The translations under genes and the position numbers were made by a program. The notes below the pieces were generated by a model. It was given only the letters and a program-made list of their open reading frames with translations, searched no databases and was not told the origin of the DNA. A stretch of DNA of 38,010 bases from Elusimicrobia bacterium UBA5214 (GTDB lineage Bacteria; Elusimicrobiota; UBA5214), in contig DHVG01000026.1 of assembly GCA_002412545.1 (NCBI GenBank), positions 1-38,010 of the forward strand, in the 5' to 3' direction. Below are positions 9,001 to 15,149 of the stretch, one piece after another (position 1 is the first letter of the stretch; each line of letters begins with the position of its first letter).

Positions 9001-10716
9001 GATGACCCAGTCAGAATCATATACTGTCCCGCTAAAACCGTCCCAAGTTGACCGCTGGATATAGTAAGGTGTAGTGTGCAGGCCCCTGAACGTATCGGTA
9101 GCAATTCCCACAGCAACAATTTCACCAGTTGAAATCGCTACTAACGGCGAAAAACTTTGACTGACTGGTGAAGAGATATCAATCCGAAAAGCAATATCGC
9201 CACTATTAGCGGTAGTCCAGGAACTTGTGCCGAAATTATTATCATACGCTCGGACTCGCCAATACCAGTGACCATCAGTAAGGAAAGTAATGTAGTTAGT
9301 AGTAACCGGATTCTGGGTGATTAAATCACCGGTAAAATCTACATAGTTGAAGGAAAAGTTAGAATAGGTACTGAACTGGAGATTAAATTTTAAACTATCG
9401 GTCGGATTGTAATCACTTAAGGTAAAGGTTGTCCGTACCGTTTGATAATTTATCCAGGAACCGGGTCCAATTGGATTCAATTCAGTGTTGCATTGTCCTA
9501 TTTCACTCGGTGGTTCAGGTTTAAAACCGTATTTTAATACCCAAATGTTATGACCTTCATTAGGGTCATATTCCGTCCCGGTAATATAGGCATAACGCGA
9601 AGAATCAACACTCACATCACAGGCATAAGCATTACCATTACAATTATAATTTGTTGAAGAAATAATTACACCACTGGTACTACTTAATATCCCAAGCCAG
9701 ATATTTCTGTTTTCGTCCCAACCGGTTATATAGAGACCATCTGCAGAATCAAACGCCAGACCGTAGCGCATACTTCTTGGTGTCCCCCCAACAGGGTCAA
9801 AACCACCACTGGGGAAAGTTACTGTCCAGGAGGTCTGGGCTACACCCTGAGATAAATATTTTCTTATCCAGAACGAACCGGGGATTGACCCGGTAGCTAA
9901 ACCACTCGCTTCCGCAACTATATAAATATTATCTTGGGAATCAAGTCCTACATCAAAACCCATAGCACCACTAACCGTAATTGTATCAGTCCAAATTTGT
10001 GAACCACTAATCGCATCATACTTACCTACCCAGATGGACAGTTTATTATTACCAGAACTAATATCACCGGTAACATACACATTACCTGAGTTATCAACTG
10101 CGATACCTCTCCCTTTATCAGTTAGACCACTATTACAAGTTGCCATCCAGGAGGAAATAAAACCATTATCATAAAGATACTTTCCAATCCAGATGTCAGT
10201 AGGTTTATAACCAGTAACATAGATGCTATCCTGATTATCTATAGTTATTCCCCACCCTTCATCACGACCTGAACCTGCATAATAGGCGGTAGAAGAAACA
10301 ACTGTGCCATCAAGGGGATTAAGTCTGGCTACCCAAATATCGTGGTCATCAATTACCGGTCTCATATATCCCACTATATACGGATTATCAGAAGAATCAA
10401 GAGTAACTCCCATCCCCCAATTTATTGTTCCGTCTTCATACTTCACTGTCCAGCTTGTTTGATAAATATTGTAATCAGGTATATACTTCCTCACCCAAAT
10501 CCAGCGAGTTCCACCCGAGGTAGCTTCCCCAGTTACATAGATATTGCTTGACCGGTCAACAACGATACCCAGACCTTTGTCTCCAGCATTAGAGTCATTG
10601 AAAGTTGATGTCCAGACCGTATATAATTCGTAGGCAGAAAGTGTGCTGTGTAAACTAAGGAAACAAAAAATAAAAAAATAATAAAAAAATAGTTTTTTTA
10701 CTGCTGTTTTCTTCAT
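1..10716 (-). CDS. Giant secreted SBBP-propeller / fibronectin type III repeat protein (partial, C-terminus off the left edge)
   Basis: An open frame starts at ATG 10716 and has no in-frame stop to base 1, giving at least 3572 codons. Residues 1-28 are a signal peptide (KK, long F/Y/L core, cleavage after LSA). Residues about 29-395 carry seven SBBP-like blades of the form GxGIxVDxxxNxYVTG, predicting a seven-bladed propeller. The rest is more than 20 FnIII or Ig-like modules of about 90 residues, with repeated cores such as TSVTISWSANNNPDGTTY and LSANTTYYARV, mixed with a second type (YTISRS, FRIDxSxP). Such proteins are usually cell-surface or secreted adhesins; a C-terminal sorting domain, if any, lies outside the window. 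Many modules are near-identical at DNA level and contain words also found between genes. The shorter frames in this stretch are shadows. Frame and architecture are sure; function is not known. Confidence 0.93.
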   Translation of the reverse strand, partial: MKKTAVKKLFFYYFFIFCFLSLHSTLSAYELYTVWTSTFNDSNAGDKGLGIVVDRSSNIYVTGEATSGGTRWIWVRKYIPDYNIYQTSWTVKYEDGTINWGMGVTLDSSDNPYIVGYMRPVIDDHDIWVARLNPLDGTVVSSTAYYAGSGRDEGWGITIDNQDSIYVTGYKPTDIWIGKYLYDNGFISSWMATCNSGLTDKGRGIAVDNSGNVYVTGDISSGNNKLSIWVGKYDAISGSQIWTDTITVSGAMGFDVGLDSQDNIYIVAEASGLATGSIPGSFWIRKYLSQGVAQTSWTVTFPSGGFDPVGGTPRSMRYGLAFDSADGLYITGWDENRNIWLGILSSTSGVIISSTNYNCNGNAYACDVSVDSSRYAYITGTEYDPNEGHNIWVLKYGFKPEPPSEIGQCNTELNPIGPGSWINYQTVRTTFTLSDYNPTDSLKFNLQFSTYSNFSFNYVDFTGDLITQNPVTTNYITFLTDGHWYWRVRAYDNNFGTSSWTTANSGDIAFRIDISSPVSQSFSPLVAISTGEIVAVGIATDTFRGLHTTPYYIQRSTWDGFSGTVYDSDWVISSYTWTGLNPNTTYWFRIRARDAMEPPHISTFSDAQTKVTLCNSPGISAFTEVTTSTIRANWTANGNPDGTTYVCEVSSVSPFSPFVSSTTQSLSHLVTNLSANTTYWFQVKAVNYEDQSTDWVSLGSKVTLAYPPSNVDWYAVNITSVIVNWSPDDPNPAELIYKVEVSTQNDFSYISGSSSTVRSASSATVSGLTANTTYYGRVIAYNWENVPSTSTIATSTVTLCALPIAQAFDNISTSTIRANWSDGGNPDGTTYVCEVSSISPFSLFTSSTTQSLSHLTTNLSANTTYYARVKAVNHQNISTDWTDLGSTMTFAVTPSVSETTDKSTGTWYTGATTFTFTSNVSFGVGTVEYYRFYWDTNTTHTWIENETEWTSGTISTCPVASGDYYLHLKSYNGLDVSTGVLAYGPWRIDSDAPVNLGFSILTASATLIISSGTATDTGSGLASPAYTISRSSENVTWPDDLIVGWVSSHTWTNLLPNTTYWFRIKAQDNVGNESVWSSTTSKVTLCAPPDNVTWEDVQITSVTISWSANNNPDGTTYICQVSSVSPFSPFTSSITFATSAVISALSANTTYYARVLAQNWENIGSTSTVTPGKPTLCQAPTNVTWEEVWITSVTVSWSANNNPDGTIYVCQVSSVSPFSPYISSTTQSLSHLTTNLSANTTYYARVIAQNWENIGSTSGVTSAKPTKCYPPVGQAFDTVSTSTIRANWSDGGNPDGTTYVCEVSSISPFILFTSSTTQSLSHLATNLSANTTYYGRVKAINYENISTDWTDLGSTITWCVPPDVSGDKSTGTWYIGGTTFTFSNNAGFGSGGVEYYRIFWDTNNIHSWTGNEEKWFTGSWSTQVVITNNNYYLHLRAYNGLDIPNGTTDYGHYWLDADMPIEFNLISPASSTWTNEQLPTFIWEGSTDTHSGLAKYQFYLDVNTSPYGWDNLSSIQTSTIPAQSLPEGIYSWQVRAVDNVGNLRISTESWTIGIDTTPPINVGFLVVEATSSTIIITTGSATDALSGLDPLPYYIQRSTDNLSWGNYDSGWVVSSHTWTNLLPNTTYWFRIKAQDNAGNESVWSSTAFKVTLCAIPDNITWEDVQITSITISWSANNNPDGTTYICQVSSVSPFSPFVSSITFATSAVISALSANTTYYARVIAENWETVRSTSPITSAKPTLCYLPAAEAFDNISTSTIRANWDANGNPDGTTYLCQVSSVSPFSPFTSSTTQSLSHLTTNLSANTTYYGRVKAINHENIATDWTDLGSTITWCVPPDVSGDKSTGTWYIGGTTFTFSNNAGFGSGGIEYYRILWDTYTTHTWTDTEEKWTTITWSTAPATTNDNYYFHTKSFNAIHISNGTADYGPYRVDANPPTGCSFLTPTPQALSYDVIVTSGTGANDGESELAGEPYRFRRSTDNFILDFSTSIWVSTGTLWSGLFPNTTYWFQVQTRDSFGNTSDWSASSSRVTLSAPPDNLTWEEVAISSVTVSWSANNNPDGTTYICQVSSISPFSPFVSSTTFATSAVISALSANTTYYARVLAENWETVHSTSTVSISTATLCSPPNNVTWGTVWITSITVSWSANSNPDGTTYICQVSSVSPFSPFTSSTTFATSAVISALSANTTYYARVIARNWQNIDATGSVTDPKVTLCNLPDSPTLTVFSTTSIQLSWGTDENPTNPSETVYLAEISTDSSFSIISSSSQTIKINSPVTFINLSTNTVYYGHLIAQNWENVGSTASTTPNSKATFAATPTNLEVTSSSTNFVNLQWSANTNPNWTTYEVQASTSSDFSLINQATTTISLLATLYPLSPETTYWFRLRAINEDSIPTGFSNYVSTITLVGRPAIPVLNTTETKAVTTISIKWNWDLTPGATTYRIYSATATTTGIGYLQELSGNTTTWTEVNLSTNIVYSRKITALNNYGESDLSTEITRYTLSAVPLNPLIVERSTFSVQIQWSSNGNPGYTRWGILRSTDNFVLCTEVITNFNSWYTNTSYTDTADIKSAITYYYKVLAFNEDSIASDFSDTVSTRTKSAPYSPSNLTQTVWISTALPFNSWTNDNTPILSFNLNDPDNDTLQYCIQISSFSNFSYLAVDSTSVSGLLSGTTQTYTFSPLTDNVSWYWQVKAIDIDGESDWATANNNEVAFRLDTTMPTEVGFLTIEPTSATIVVTLGSANDTLSGLHSSPYYIQRSSDDLSWGNYNSDWVISSHTWTNLLPNTTYWFRIKARDNLANESSFSTSQSTVTWCNPPAIPIFGTAVTTSSLVIEWTNTEFPANPENTVYLVQLSTEIGFATISADSTTLRGSEGTRSVTITELKGGTTYYARLVARNWLNLDTLGNPSSGKITQPSAPSELSFANLTRTTLTLNWTTVSGADKYWIYRSINDESDYLHIATTTVSPSTDTGLWPDTTYYYRVSGVNISGEGAVSVSISTITLVNTNPSVLSNTLGEKTTDNITISWGDWTNRQQLNLSFAIYDLDNDSITFQIQVSTGFNELNPYINFTSGTYLVSGTTFTYTTSLLSEGTWYWQVRGFDIYSGTSQWTPANNGNPAVKIDTTSPTNIGCLSPSDDSYDVAISTILFALPAEDNLSGVASYYFRLSENSDFSSDVSSSGWQANNTWQPDVLSPGVTYYWQVKAIDQAMNESGWCAVVDVSNSTYSFTTLLLPVQVTILDFSNIFITSVTVNWSTVSNADKYWVYRSTFDSSYVNIATTTANNYTDTNLSGGTTYYYRISAVNSSGEGEKSDYSTVLTRPSAPTGLVISNLTRTSLSLSWTAVVGAERYWVYRSLNDESNYVHIATHPASPYADSGLWPDTNYYYKISGVNMSGEGMVSISTYPRTVANIVPQAPGGLVQEITQGILNFGSWTNEQTLQLKFYINDPDGDTVRYQIQASTYPDFNFNKDDYREETYSLSGTTFIYNTSTLPEATSWYWRARAFDIYFATSSWIEANSSEVAFRIDTTSPSVPDLLSPLNSLATCYSLLTFDWSDSTDTLSGIANYELQISTDENFAV
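1538..1557. repeat. Palindrome GGGTTCAATTCATTGAACCC inside the giant gene
   Basis: A 9-bp perfect stem with a 2-nt loop, read in frame within an FnIII-like module. Confidence 0.7.
3013..3193. repeat. Cluster of three palindromes inside the giant gene
   Basis: CGCAGAT-TTTAT-ATCTGCG (3013-3031), CACGAATT-AA-AATTCGTG (3059-3076) and CGTTGAACGTTCAACG (3178-3193), all in frame within about 180 bp. Confidence 0.7.
4213..8770 (-). repeat. FnIII module array carrying intergenic words
   Basis: Nine modules contain the word AAACGGACTGAACGGACTAA (on plus; minus codes SVSPFSPF) at about 4213, 4496, 5353, 5626, 6781, 7055, 7327, 8183 and 8742. Spacing is often 273-283 bp. It is family B. The next strand exists in two alternate forms: GCAGAGAGCGCAGAAATAAC (about 4437, 5577, 7278 and 4165) or TAAGTGGCTAAGTGATTGGG (about 5320, 6750, 7023, 8154, 8710). 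Confidence 0.8.
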
Positions 10717-10743
10717 CTTACTATGAATAAATCTGCTACTTAT

Positions 10744-10772
10744 ATTATATACCAGATTTCTAACGGGGTAAA
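10744..10772 (-). promoter_or_regulatory. Putative sigma-70 promoter of the giant surface gene
   Basis: On the minus strand TTTACC (10772-10767) is followed after exactly 17 nt by TATAAT (10749-10744). The -10 is perfect and the -35 matches TTGACA at 4 of 6 positions. The ATG is about 27 nt downstream of the -10. The Shine-Dalgarno is weak (AGTAAG directly before ATG). Confidence 0.5.
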
Positions 10773-10804
10773 GAGGTAAGTTTTGTGAATTTCCTTACAT
10801 AAGC

Positions 10805-10896
10805 CTTGATTACAGCGATTTTTAAAAAGTGATTACAGCGATTTATCAAAAATTTTTTTATCACTGTAATCGTATCTGTTAATCTCCGTAATCAAG
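10805..10896. repeat. Nested palindrome built from the word GATTACAGCGAT (family A)
   Basis: Two copies of GATTACAGCGAT in direct orientation (from 10808 and 10831) are answered by inverted copies ATCACTGTAATC (from 10860) and ATCTCCGTAATC (from 10882), so outer and inner arms pair. The same word fills the gaps at 14840-14904 and 33825-33893. It fills most of the gap between the second NHL gene and the giant gene. Confidence 0.8.
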
Positions 10897-10913
10897 TTTC
10901 ACTTTTGTGAAAC
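10896..10913. terminator. Perfect hairpin overlapping the NHL gene stop
   Basis: GTTTCAC, a TTTT loop and GTGAAAC form a perfect 7-bp stem. It overlaps the first base of the TAG triplet of the NHL gene (10915-10913) and touches the family A palindrome. There is no clear U-tract on the minus strand, so terminator activity is only possible; it may be just another palindromic repeat. Confidence 0.35.
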
Positions 10914-11965
10914 TATGGGTGGTAACGGAAAATTTGTATTCTTCGGTTGAAACTGTCGGCAACATAGATTGTATCCTCACTATCAATATATATTCCCGTC
11001 GGGAGAGAAAATTGTCCCGGTCTTCTTCCTTTCCCACCGAGAAAACCTAAATATTGACTATTCTGGTCATAAATTTCAATTGTTTCCCTTAAAGCATCAA
11101 CAACGAAAATATTTCCCTGACTATCTACGGCAATACCTTTCGGACGAGAAAATTGTCCCGGACTATCCCCAATTTGACCGAATTTAGTGAGGAATTTACC
11201 ATTTTCATCAAAAATTTCTACCCGAAAATTCATTGTATCAGTTACATAAACTTTATTCTTTCTATCAACAAAAATATTAGAGGGGTAATTGAACTCACCG
11301 TCACTTTCACCCCGTCTGCCAAAACTATAAAACCAACCTTTCGGTTTATGCGGATGAGCAAGATTATATATCCATACTTTGTGTTCTTTCATATCTACCA
11401 GATAGATAAAATAATTGCTCATCGCTATTCCCACCGGATTAACTACATCTTGAAGTAAGACAATTTCTTTCGTATGTTTGCCTTTCTTATCAAAGACAAA
11501 GATTTTCATCCAGTAATTATCTAAAACATATAAATTACCACGAAAATCAAGCATACAGGTTATCGGTGAAACTAATCGTCCTTCGGGTAATTCGTAAATT
11601 TGTTGATATTTTTTCTTTTTTAAGTCAAAAGAATGAACTAAACCACTACCGGTATCGGCAACATAAATTTTACCTTTACCATCACTGGTTACACCGTAAG
11701 GATTAATAATTCTTTCTTCTGTCTCACTTTTACCAAAGAAAAACTCTGAACCTTTTTTGAAAATAGTTTTTTTTACCCCGATATCAATCGGTCGGGAGAT
11801 ACTACCTAAATACTCAAATTCGGCTGCTGACGATTTAAAGATTAAAAGATTGAAAATTGAAAAATTAAAAATAAAAAATAAAATGTAGCGGAAGACATCG
11901 GCACTCCACCGCTTTCGGGAAGTGCGAAGTCCGCCGCTACATCGGCTTATTAGCTTCAGGGTCAA
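10913..11965 (-). CDS. Secreted six-bladed NHL-repeat beta-propeller protein
   Basis: 350 residues with six NHL-type blades: NPYGVTSDGKGKIYVADTG, SPITCMLDFRGNLYVLD, NPVGIAMSNYFIYLVD, YPSNIFVDRKNKVYVTDT, RPKGIAVDSQGNIFVVD and LPTGIYIDSEDTIYVADS. The family folds as a propeller and commonly binds proteins or glycans outside the cell; the ligand here is unknown. The N-terminus is odd. Residues about 9-26 are encoded by a palindromic repeat (11942-11883), and the following hydrophobic run (ILFFIFNFSIFNLLIF) is a low-complexity A/T word, so the apparent signal peptide is built from repeat DNA. No downstream ATG precedes the first blade, so the start at 11965 is the best available. A paralogue lies directly upstream (31 bp) and the giant propeller/FnIII gene downstream. 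Confidence 0.87.
   Translation of the reverse strand: MTLKLISRCSGGLRTSRKRWSADVFRYILFFIFNFSIFNLLIFKSSAAEFEYLGSISRPIDIGVKKTIFKKGSEFFFGKSETEERIINPYGVTSDGKGKIYVADTGSGLVHSFDLKKKKYQQIYELPEGRLVSPITCMLDFRGNLYVLDNYWMKIFVFDKKGKHTKEIVLLQDVVNPVGIAMSNYFIYLVDMKEHKVWIYNLAHPHKPKGWFYSFGRRGESDGEFNYPSNIFVDRKNKVYVTDTMNFRVEIFDENGKFLTKFGQIGDSPGQFSRPKGIAVDSQGNIFVVDALRETIEIYDQNSQYLGFLGGKGRRPGQFSLPTGIYIDSEDTIYVADSFNRRIQIFRYHP
11883..11942. repeat. 60-bp palindromic element inside the NHL protein signal region (family J)
   Basis: Ends ATGTAGCGG (11883-11891) and CCGCTACAT (11934-11942) are perfect inverted repeats. Inner arms pair too (GACnnnGGCACT against AGTGCnnnGTC). It is read through in frame as basic, Ser/Arg-rich sequence in the N-region of the NHL protein. 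Confidence 0.75.
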
Positions 11966-11967
11966 TT

Positions 11968-11994
11968 TTACACCTCACACCTTACACTTTACAC
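11968..11994. repeat. Tandem word CACCTTACACTTTACAC (family I)
   Basis: A run of TTACAC/CTCACAC units fills the 31-bp gap between the two NHL genes. A similar run (ATTACACCTTGCACTTTATAC) is at 37085-37105 next to rpsI. Confidence 0.5.
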
Positions 11995-11996
11995 GG

Positions 11997-13031
11997 TCAT
12001 TTAATAATTTCAAAAATCTGTACTCGTTGGTTATTCGTATCCGCAATATAAATTTTATCATTCTCATCAATATAAATACCATTCGGTGAATTGAATTCAC
12101 CATCTTGGCTGCCTTTTTTACCGTAAGCATAAAGCGGGAATCCACGCTGGTCAAAAACTTGCACCGTGTTCAGGACAGTATCCAAAACATAGATATTCAG
12201 TTGACTATCTACCGCAATACCACTCGGTCGAGCGAAAAGTAAATCATCACCAAATTTTCTAACCAGTCTCGTTCCGCTGGGGTCAAAAATTTTTATCTCA
12301 CAAGATAAAGGTTCAACTACATATAGTTTACCTTCTTTATCTACCGTAATACTCTGTGGACGATTTAACTTACCAAAATCAAAAAGATAATTCCCTTCAT
12401 AATCAAAAACTTTGACCTTAGCGTTACCAAGGTCAGTTACATAGAGCCATTTTCTTCGTGGATTAATGACAATACTTTGTGGTTGATTAAATTCATCTTT
12501 ACCGCTACCATTCTTACCAAAACGAAATAAAAATTTACCTCCAGAATTAAATACTTTGACACAATTTTCCTGTGTATCAACAATGTAAATCTTTTCGCCA
12601 TCAGTTGCAAGGTCAACTGGACGCTTAAACTTTGCTTTACCAAAACGCAAAATTTCTCGTAAATAAAAATCATAAACTACTACTCCCCAGCGGTATTTCA
12701 CTCCTGCTGGGTTAATTACAAACATTTTTTTTTCTTTTTCTAAAACAGTAAGATTTAAAAGTTGGAAATATCTTCTATGTGAATTGAAATCAATTGTTTT
12801 AAGATGTTTGATTTTTGCAGTTTCTTTAGTTGGTGAGTCGGCAACGAAGAGAGATAAAACTAACCCTTGGGCAAAAATATAAGTAAGTCCAAAGAAAATC
12901 AGACCGCTGATTCTGACTTTTAAGTTAAATTTTTGAGCCAGATTTAGTGATTTATCCCGTAAAAATTTATCTCTACCCCGTAAATTTATTCTACGGGGTC
13001 TACGTGATTCATTTTTCTCGTGAATGCACAT
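11997..13031 (-). CDS. Secreted or membrane-anchored NHL-repeat beta-propeller protein
   Basis: 344 residues with about six blades, e.g. RPVDLATDGEKIYIVDTQ, QPQSIVINPRRKWLYVTD, RPQSITVDKEGKLYVVE, RPSGIAVDSQLNIYVLD and SPNGIYIDENDKIYIADT. A hydrophobic stretch (GLIFFGLTYIFAQGLVLSLF, about residues 43-63) follows an unusually long basic N-region and is a signal peptide or anchor. Part of that N-region (RRPRRINLRGR) is encoded by a palindromic repeat at 12999-12975 that recurs between rpmA and obgE. The start ATG at 13031 lies inside the end of the prenyl synthase gene (23-bp overlap), suggesting translational coupling. It is paralogous to the next NHL gene; the pair probably acts in the envelope with the giant protein. 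The partner is unknown. Confidence 0.87.
   Translation of the reverse strand: MCIHEKNESRRPRRINLRGRDKFLRDKSLNLAQKFNLKVRISGLIFFGLTYIFAQGLVLSLFVADSPTKETAKIKHLKTIDFNSHRRYFQLLNLTVLEKEKKMFVINPAGVKYRWGVVVYDFYLREILRFGKAKFKRPVDLATDGEKIYIVDTQENCVKVFNSGGKFLFRFGKNGSGKDEFNQPQSIVINPRRKWLYVTDLGNAKVKVFDYEGNYLFDFGKLNRPQSITVDKEGKLYVVEPLSCEIKIFDPSGTRLVRKFGDDLLFARPSGIAVDSQLNIYVLDTVLNTVQVFDQRGFPLYAYGKKGSQDGEFNSPNGIYIDENDKIYIADTNNQRVQIFEIIK
12975..12999. repeat. Palindrome ACCCCGTA-n9-TACGGGGT (family G)
   Basis: Perfect 8-bp arms with a 9-nt loop, inside the coding sequence of the second NHL protein. The same arms occur at 36353-36385 between rpmA and obgE. Confidence 0.75.
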
Positions 13032-14139
13032 ATTCGGTCAAATTAAGCAGACCGTCTCTATATATTGAAGGACAAAAAGAAACAATCTTTTCTTTTGCTT
13101 GAGAAAGAAAGAAATTTGTTTTTTCACGAATATAATCCAGAATTTTATATTCTACTAAAAGTTTGCGTAGTTGATATTTTTTAGAATTGATTACCTGGGT
13201 AAGACCTTTGAGTCCGTTTTTTGAATCTGACTTCTGCGTTTGACTTATTACTTCACGCAGACGAATTAAAGGCAAAGTTAAAGTTCCTTCCTTCAAGTCA
13301 ATACCTACTGATTTGCCGGTTTTCTCTTTTTCACCAAAAAGGTCTAAATAATCATCAATAATCTGATACGCTAGACCAAAATTTAACCCGTAATCCCCTA
13401 AATTTGCTGCCTCGTCTCCGTTATTGGTTTTAAACGAACGGTGCCCTTGCCCTGCCTTCTGTCCTGAGGCCTCGGGCCGAAGGGAACTCGGACCAAAAGG
13501 AACGGTAAACTGGGAAAGGAGTGCACCCGCTTCGCAGCAAGCCGACATCAGAACTGCAGTTTTATTTCTAATAATTGTAAAATATTCTTCTTCACTGGGT
13601 ACATCCTGTAAAATATCTTTACGGGGTAAAGAAGAATAAACAAATAGCGATTCCCGTTTCCTGGTTTCTTCAATTTCACCGAGACAAACCTTTTTTACTG
13701 CTTCGGACATTATCTGCACAATTTCGGGTATACCAATCTCGGAAAGTAAATTGAATGCTTGGGCATATAAAATATCACCAGCAAGAATCGCGGTGCGGTT
13801 ACCGTATTCCCGGTGGAGAGTTGCCTGGTTATGTCGTTCAATAGCATTATCAATAATATCATCATGAATGAGACTGGCAGTATGAATGAGTTCTATCGCT
13901 ACCGCCAAAGAAATCACTTCTGAGGAATTATGCGCTTTACCTGCACCTGAATTGGAACTAATTTTTGAAGAAAAGAGGACTAAGGCGGGACGAATTCTTT
14001 TACCTTGTGTTTTTGCCCGGAAAAGATGCTCATTTATTTTTTTCAAAAAATTATTCGTTGCGGGAAAATTTTTTCTTAGTTTATCTTCTACTTTATCTAA
14101 ATCTTTTTTTATTGGTGCATAAATTCTATTTAAATCCAT
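13009..14139 (-). CDS. ispB: Polyprenyl diphosphate synthase (IspB/HepT type)
   Basis: Trans-isoprenyl diphosphate synthase that condenses IPP onto an allylic diphosphate; next to ubiE/menG it probably makes the menaquinone side chain. From ATG 14139 the protein has 376 residues. The first Asp-rich motif is HDDIID (92-97) and the second DDYLD (262-266); GKRIRP (46-51) is the IPP-binding region. A TTG at 14154 would add five residues, but the ATG lies 11 nt inside the end of ubiE and gives the normal family start. Residues about 212-236 (FGPSSLRPEASGQKAG) are an in-frame insertion encoded by repeat DNA just before the second Asp motif, in a loop where family members are shorter. The catalytic motifs are intact, so it is probably active. 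Chain length cannot be told from sequence alone. Confidence 0.9.
   Translation of the reverse strand: MDLNRIYAPIKKDLDKVEDKLRKNFPATNNFLKKINEHLFRAKTQGKRIRPALVLFSSKISSNSGAGKAHNSSEVISLAVAIELIHTASLIHDDIIDNAIERHNQATLHREYGNRTAILAGDILYAQAFNLLSEIGIPEIVQIMSEAVKKVCLGEIEETRKRESLFVYSSLPRKDILQDVPSEEEYFTIIRNKTAVLMSACCEAGALLSQFTVPFGPSSLRPEASGQKAGQGHRSFKTNNGDEAANLGDYGLNFGLAYQIIDDYLDLFGEKEKTGKSVGIDLKEGTLTLPLIRLREVISQTQKSDSKNGLKGLTQVINSKKYQLRKLLVEYKILDYIREKTNFFLSQAKEKIVSFCPSIYRDGLLNLTEYVHSREK
13432..13506. repeat. GC-rich repeat word inserted in frame in ispB
   Basis: This stretch is far richer in GC than its surroundings. It contains CTCGGGCCGAAGGGAA (13471-13486), which recurs identically at 25210-25225 inside another gene but in a different reading frame. 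It also holds short reiterated CCCTTGCCCTGCC units. Confidence 0.7.
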
Positions 14140-14809
14140 AGTAAATACCAACAACCCCGCCCATTAAAGGATAATATCCAACCTTTCTAAATCCATTATT
14201 AGAAAGTATCATCTTCAATTCTCCAACGGAAAAAAAATTTATGATTGTCTCCTGTAAATAACGAAAGTATTTAACTTTCTCCTTACCAAAGAGAATTCTA
14301 CCAATTAAAGGAATAATTACATCTAAATAAAGATAATATATTTTTCGCCAAAAAGCAAATTCCGGTCGGCTAAATTCAAGGATAATAATTTTACCCTCGG
14401 GTTTGATTACCCGATAGATTTCTTTTAAAATCATATTTATATTCTTTTGTAAATGACGGAAAACAAAACCGCTCACTACCGAATTAAAACTCTCCACCGG
14501 GAAAGGTATTCTCTGAGCGTCAGCAGCAATAAATTCAACCTCATTGTGCTGGTTGGCTGGTTTGCTATTTTTTAACTGTGCATTTTTCAGCATTTCCCAA
14601 GAAAAATCTATCCCGATAATTTTTTCGGCTTTATTTATTCCGAAAGCTAATTCACCAGTACCAGTGCCTAAATCTAAAATAATTTCTCCTGGTTCAATTA
14701 AAGAATTAATTCTTTTCCTCCAGAAACGGTCAAGAAAAAAACTTGCAATTTGACAAAAGAAATCGTATCTTTTGGCTAAATCGTTAAATATGGTCTGTGC
14801 GTATTCCAT
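14126..14809 (-). CDS. ubiE: UbiE/MenG-type C-methyltransferase
   Basis: SAM-dependent methyltransferase of the UbiE/COQ5 family, which methylates the quinone ring (demethylmenaquinone to menaquinone). Motif I is LDLGTGTGELA (about residues 45-55), the acidic GIDFSWEML follows, and the FRHLQKNINMILKEIYRVIK and GKIIILEFSRP blocks are typical of the family; the C-terminal LMGGVVGIYYG is the usual ending. I chose ATG 14809 (227 residues, start MEYAQTIFNDLAKRYD, matching the family). A TTG at 14836 would add nine residues read from repeat-flanking DNA. It overlaps the prenyl synthase start, so the two are translationally coupled. Ubiquinone versus menaquinone cannot be decided here. Confidence 0.88.
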   Translation of the reverse strand: MEYAQTIFNDLAKRYDFFCQIASFFLDRFWRKRINSLIEPGEIILDLGTGTGELAFGINKAEKIIGIDFSWEMLKNAQLKNSKPANQHNEVEFIAADAQRIPFPVESFNSVVSGFVFRHLQKNINMILKEIYRVIKPEGKIIILEFSRPEFAFWRKIYYLYLDVIIPLIGRILFGKEKVKYFRYLQETIINFFSVGELKMILSNNGFRKVGYYPLMGGVVGIYYGFK

Positions 14810-14839
14810 CTTCAAAATGATTTCAATGATTACCAAATA

Positions 14840-14904
14840 CGATTACGGTGATTAAATCTTTCAAAAAAAATCACTGTAATCTCTTCCTAAAATCACTGTA
14901 ATCG
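14840..14904. repeat. Family A palindrome (GATTACGGTGATT / AATCACTGTAATC)
   Basis: CGATTACGGTGATT (14840-14853) is answered by AATCACTGTAATC (14869-14881) and again by AATCACTGTAATCG (14891-14904). It fills the gap between the NIL gene stop and ubiE, and no Shine-Dalgarno is seen for ubiE. Confidence 0.75.
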
Positions 14905-14909
14905 TTATC

Positions 14910-15149
14910 TTATTCGATGACATCGCCAACTATTGGTTCAACACGAACACCGATTTTCGTTAAATAGTTGATACCCTTTTCCAGATTTGCTGCTTCACCA
15001 GAAAGTTCAAGCACAACTTCACCTATTTTTTCGGTAACATTTGCCCGCCGGATATTCGGGATAAGGTTAAATTTTTTTGCGGTTTGATAAATTATTGGTT
15101 GTTTAATCAATTTTTGTGGAAAAATTAAATGGACCATTCTTTTTGCCAT
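14910..15149 (-). CDS. Free-standing NIL-domain protein
   Basis: A 79-residue protein made of a single NIL domain (ACT-like fold): LIFPQKLIKQPIIYQTAKKF, PNIRRANVTEKIGEVVLELSG, and a final RVEPIV. NIL domains usually sit at the C-terminus of MetN methionine-importer ATPases or in ferredoxins, where they sense amino acids or stabilise a dimer. The start is ATG 15149 (MAKRMVHLIF), preceded by a strong Shine-Dalgarno; the upstream ATG at 15164 contains that Shine-Dalgarno and would be wrong. It follows threonine synthase after 278 bp, which hints at a role in threonine/methionine branch control, but this is inference. Confidence 0.82.
   Translation of the reverse strand: MAKRMVHLIFPQKLIKQPIIYQTAKKFNLIPNIRRANVTEKIGEVVLELSGEAANLEKGINYLTKIGVRVEPIVGDVIE

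Noticed and set aside
1..10716. Frameshift or pseudogene in the giant gene
   Set aside because: The frame stays open over 3572 codons with FnIII motifs in the same frame throughout.
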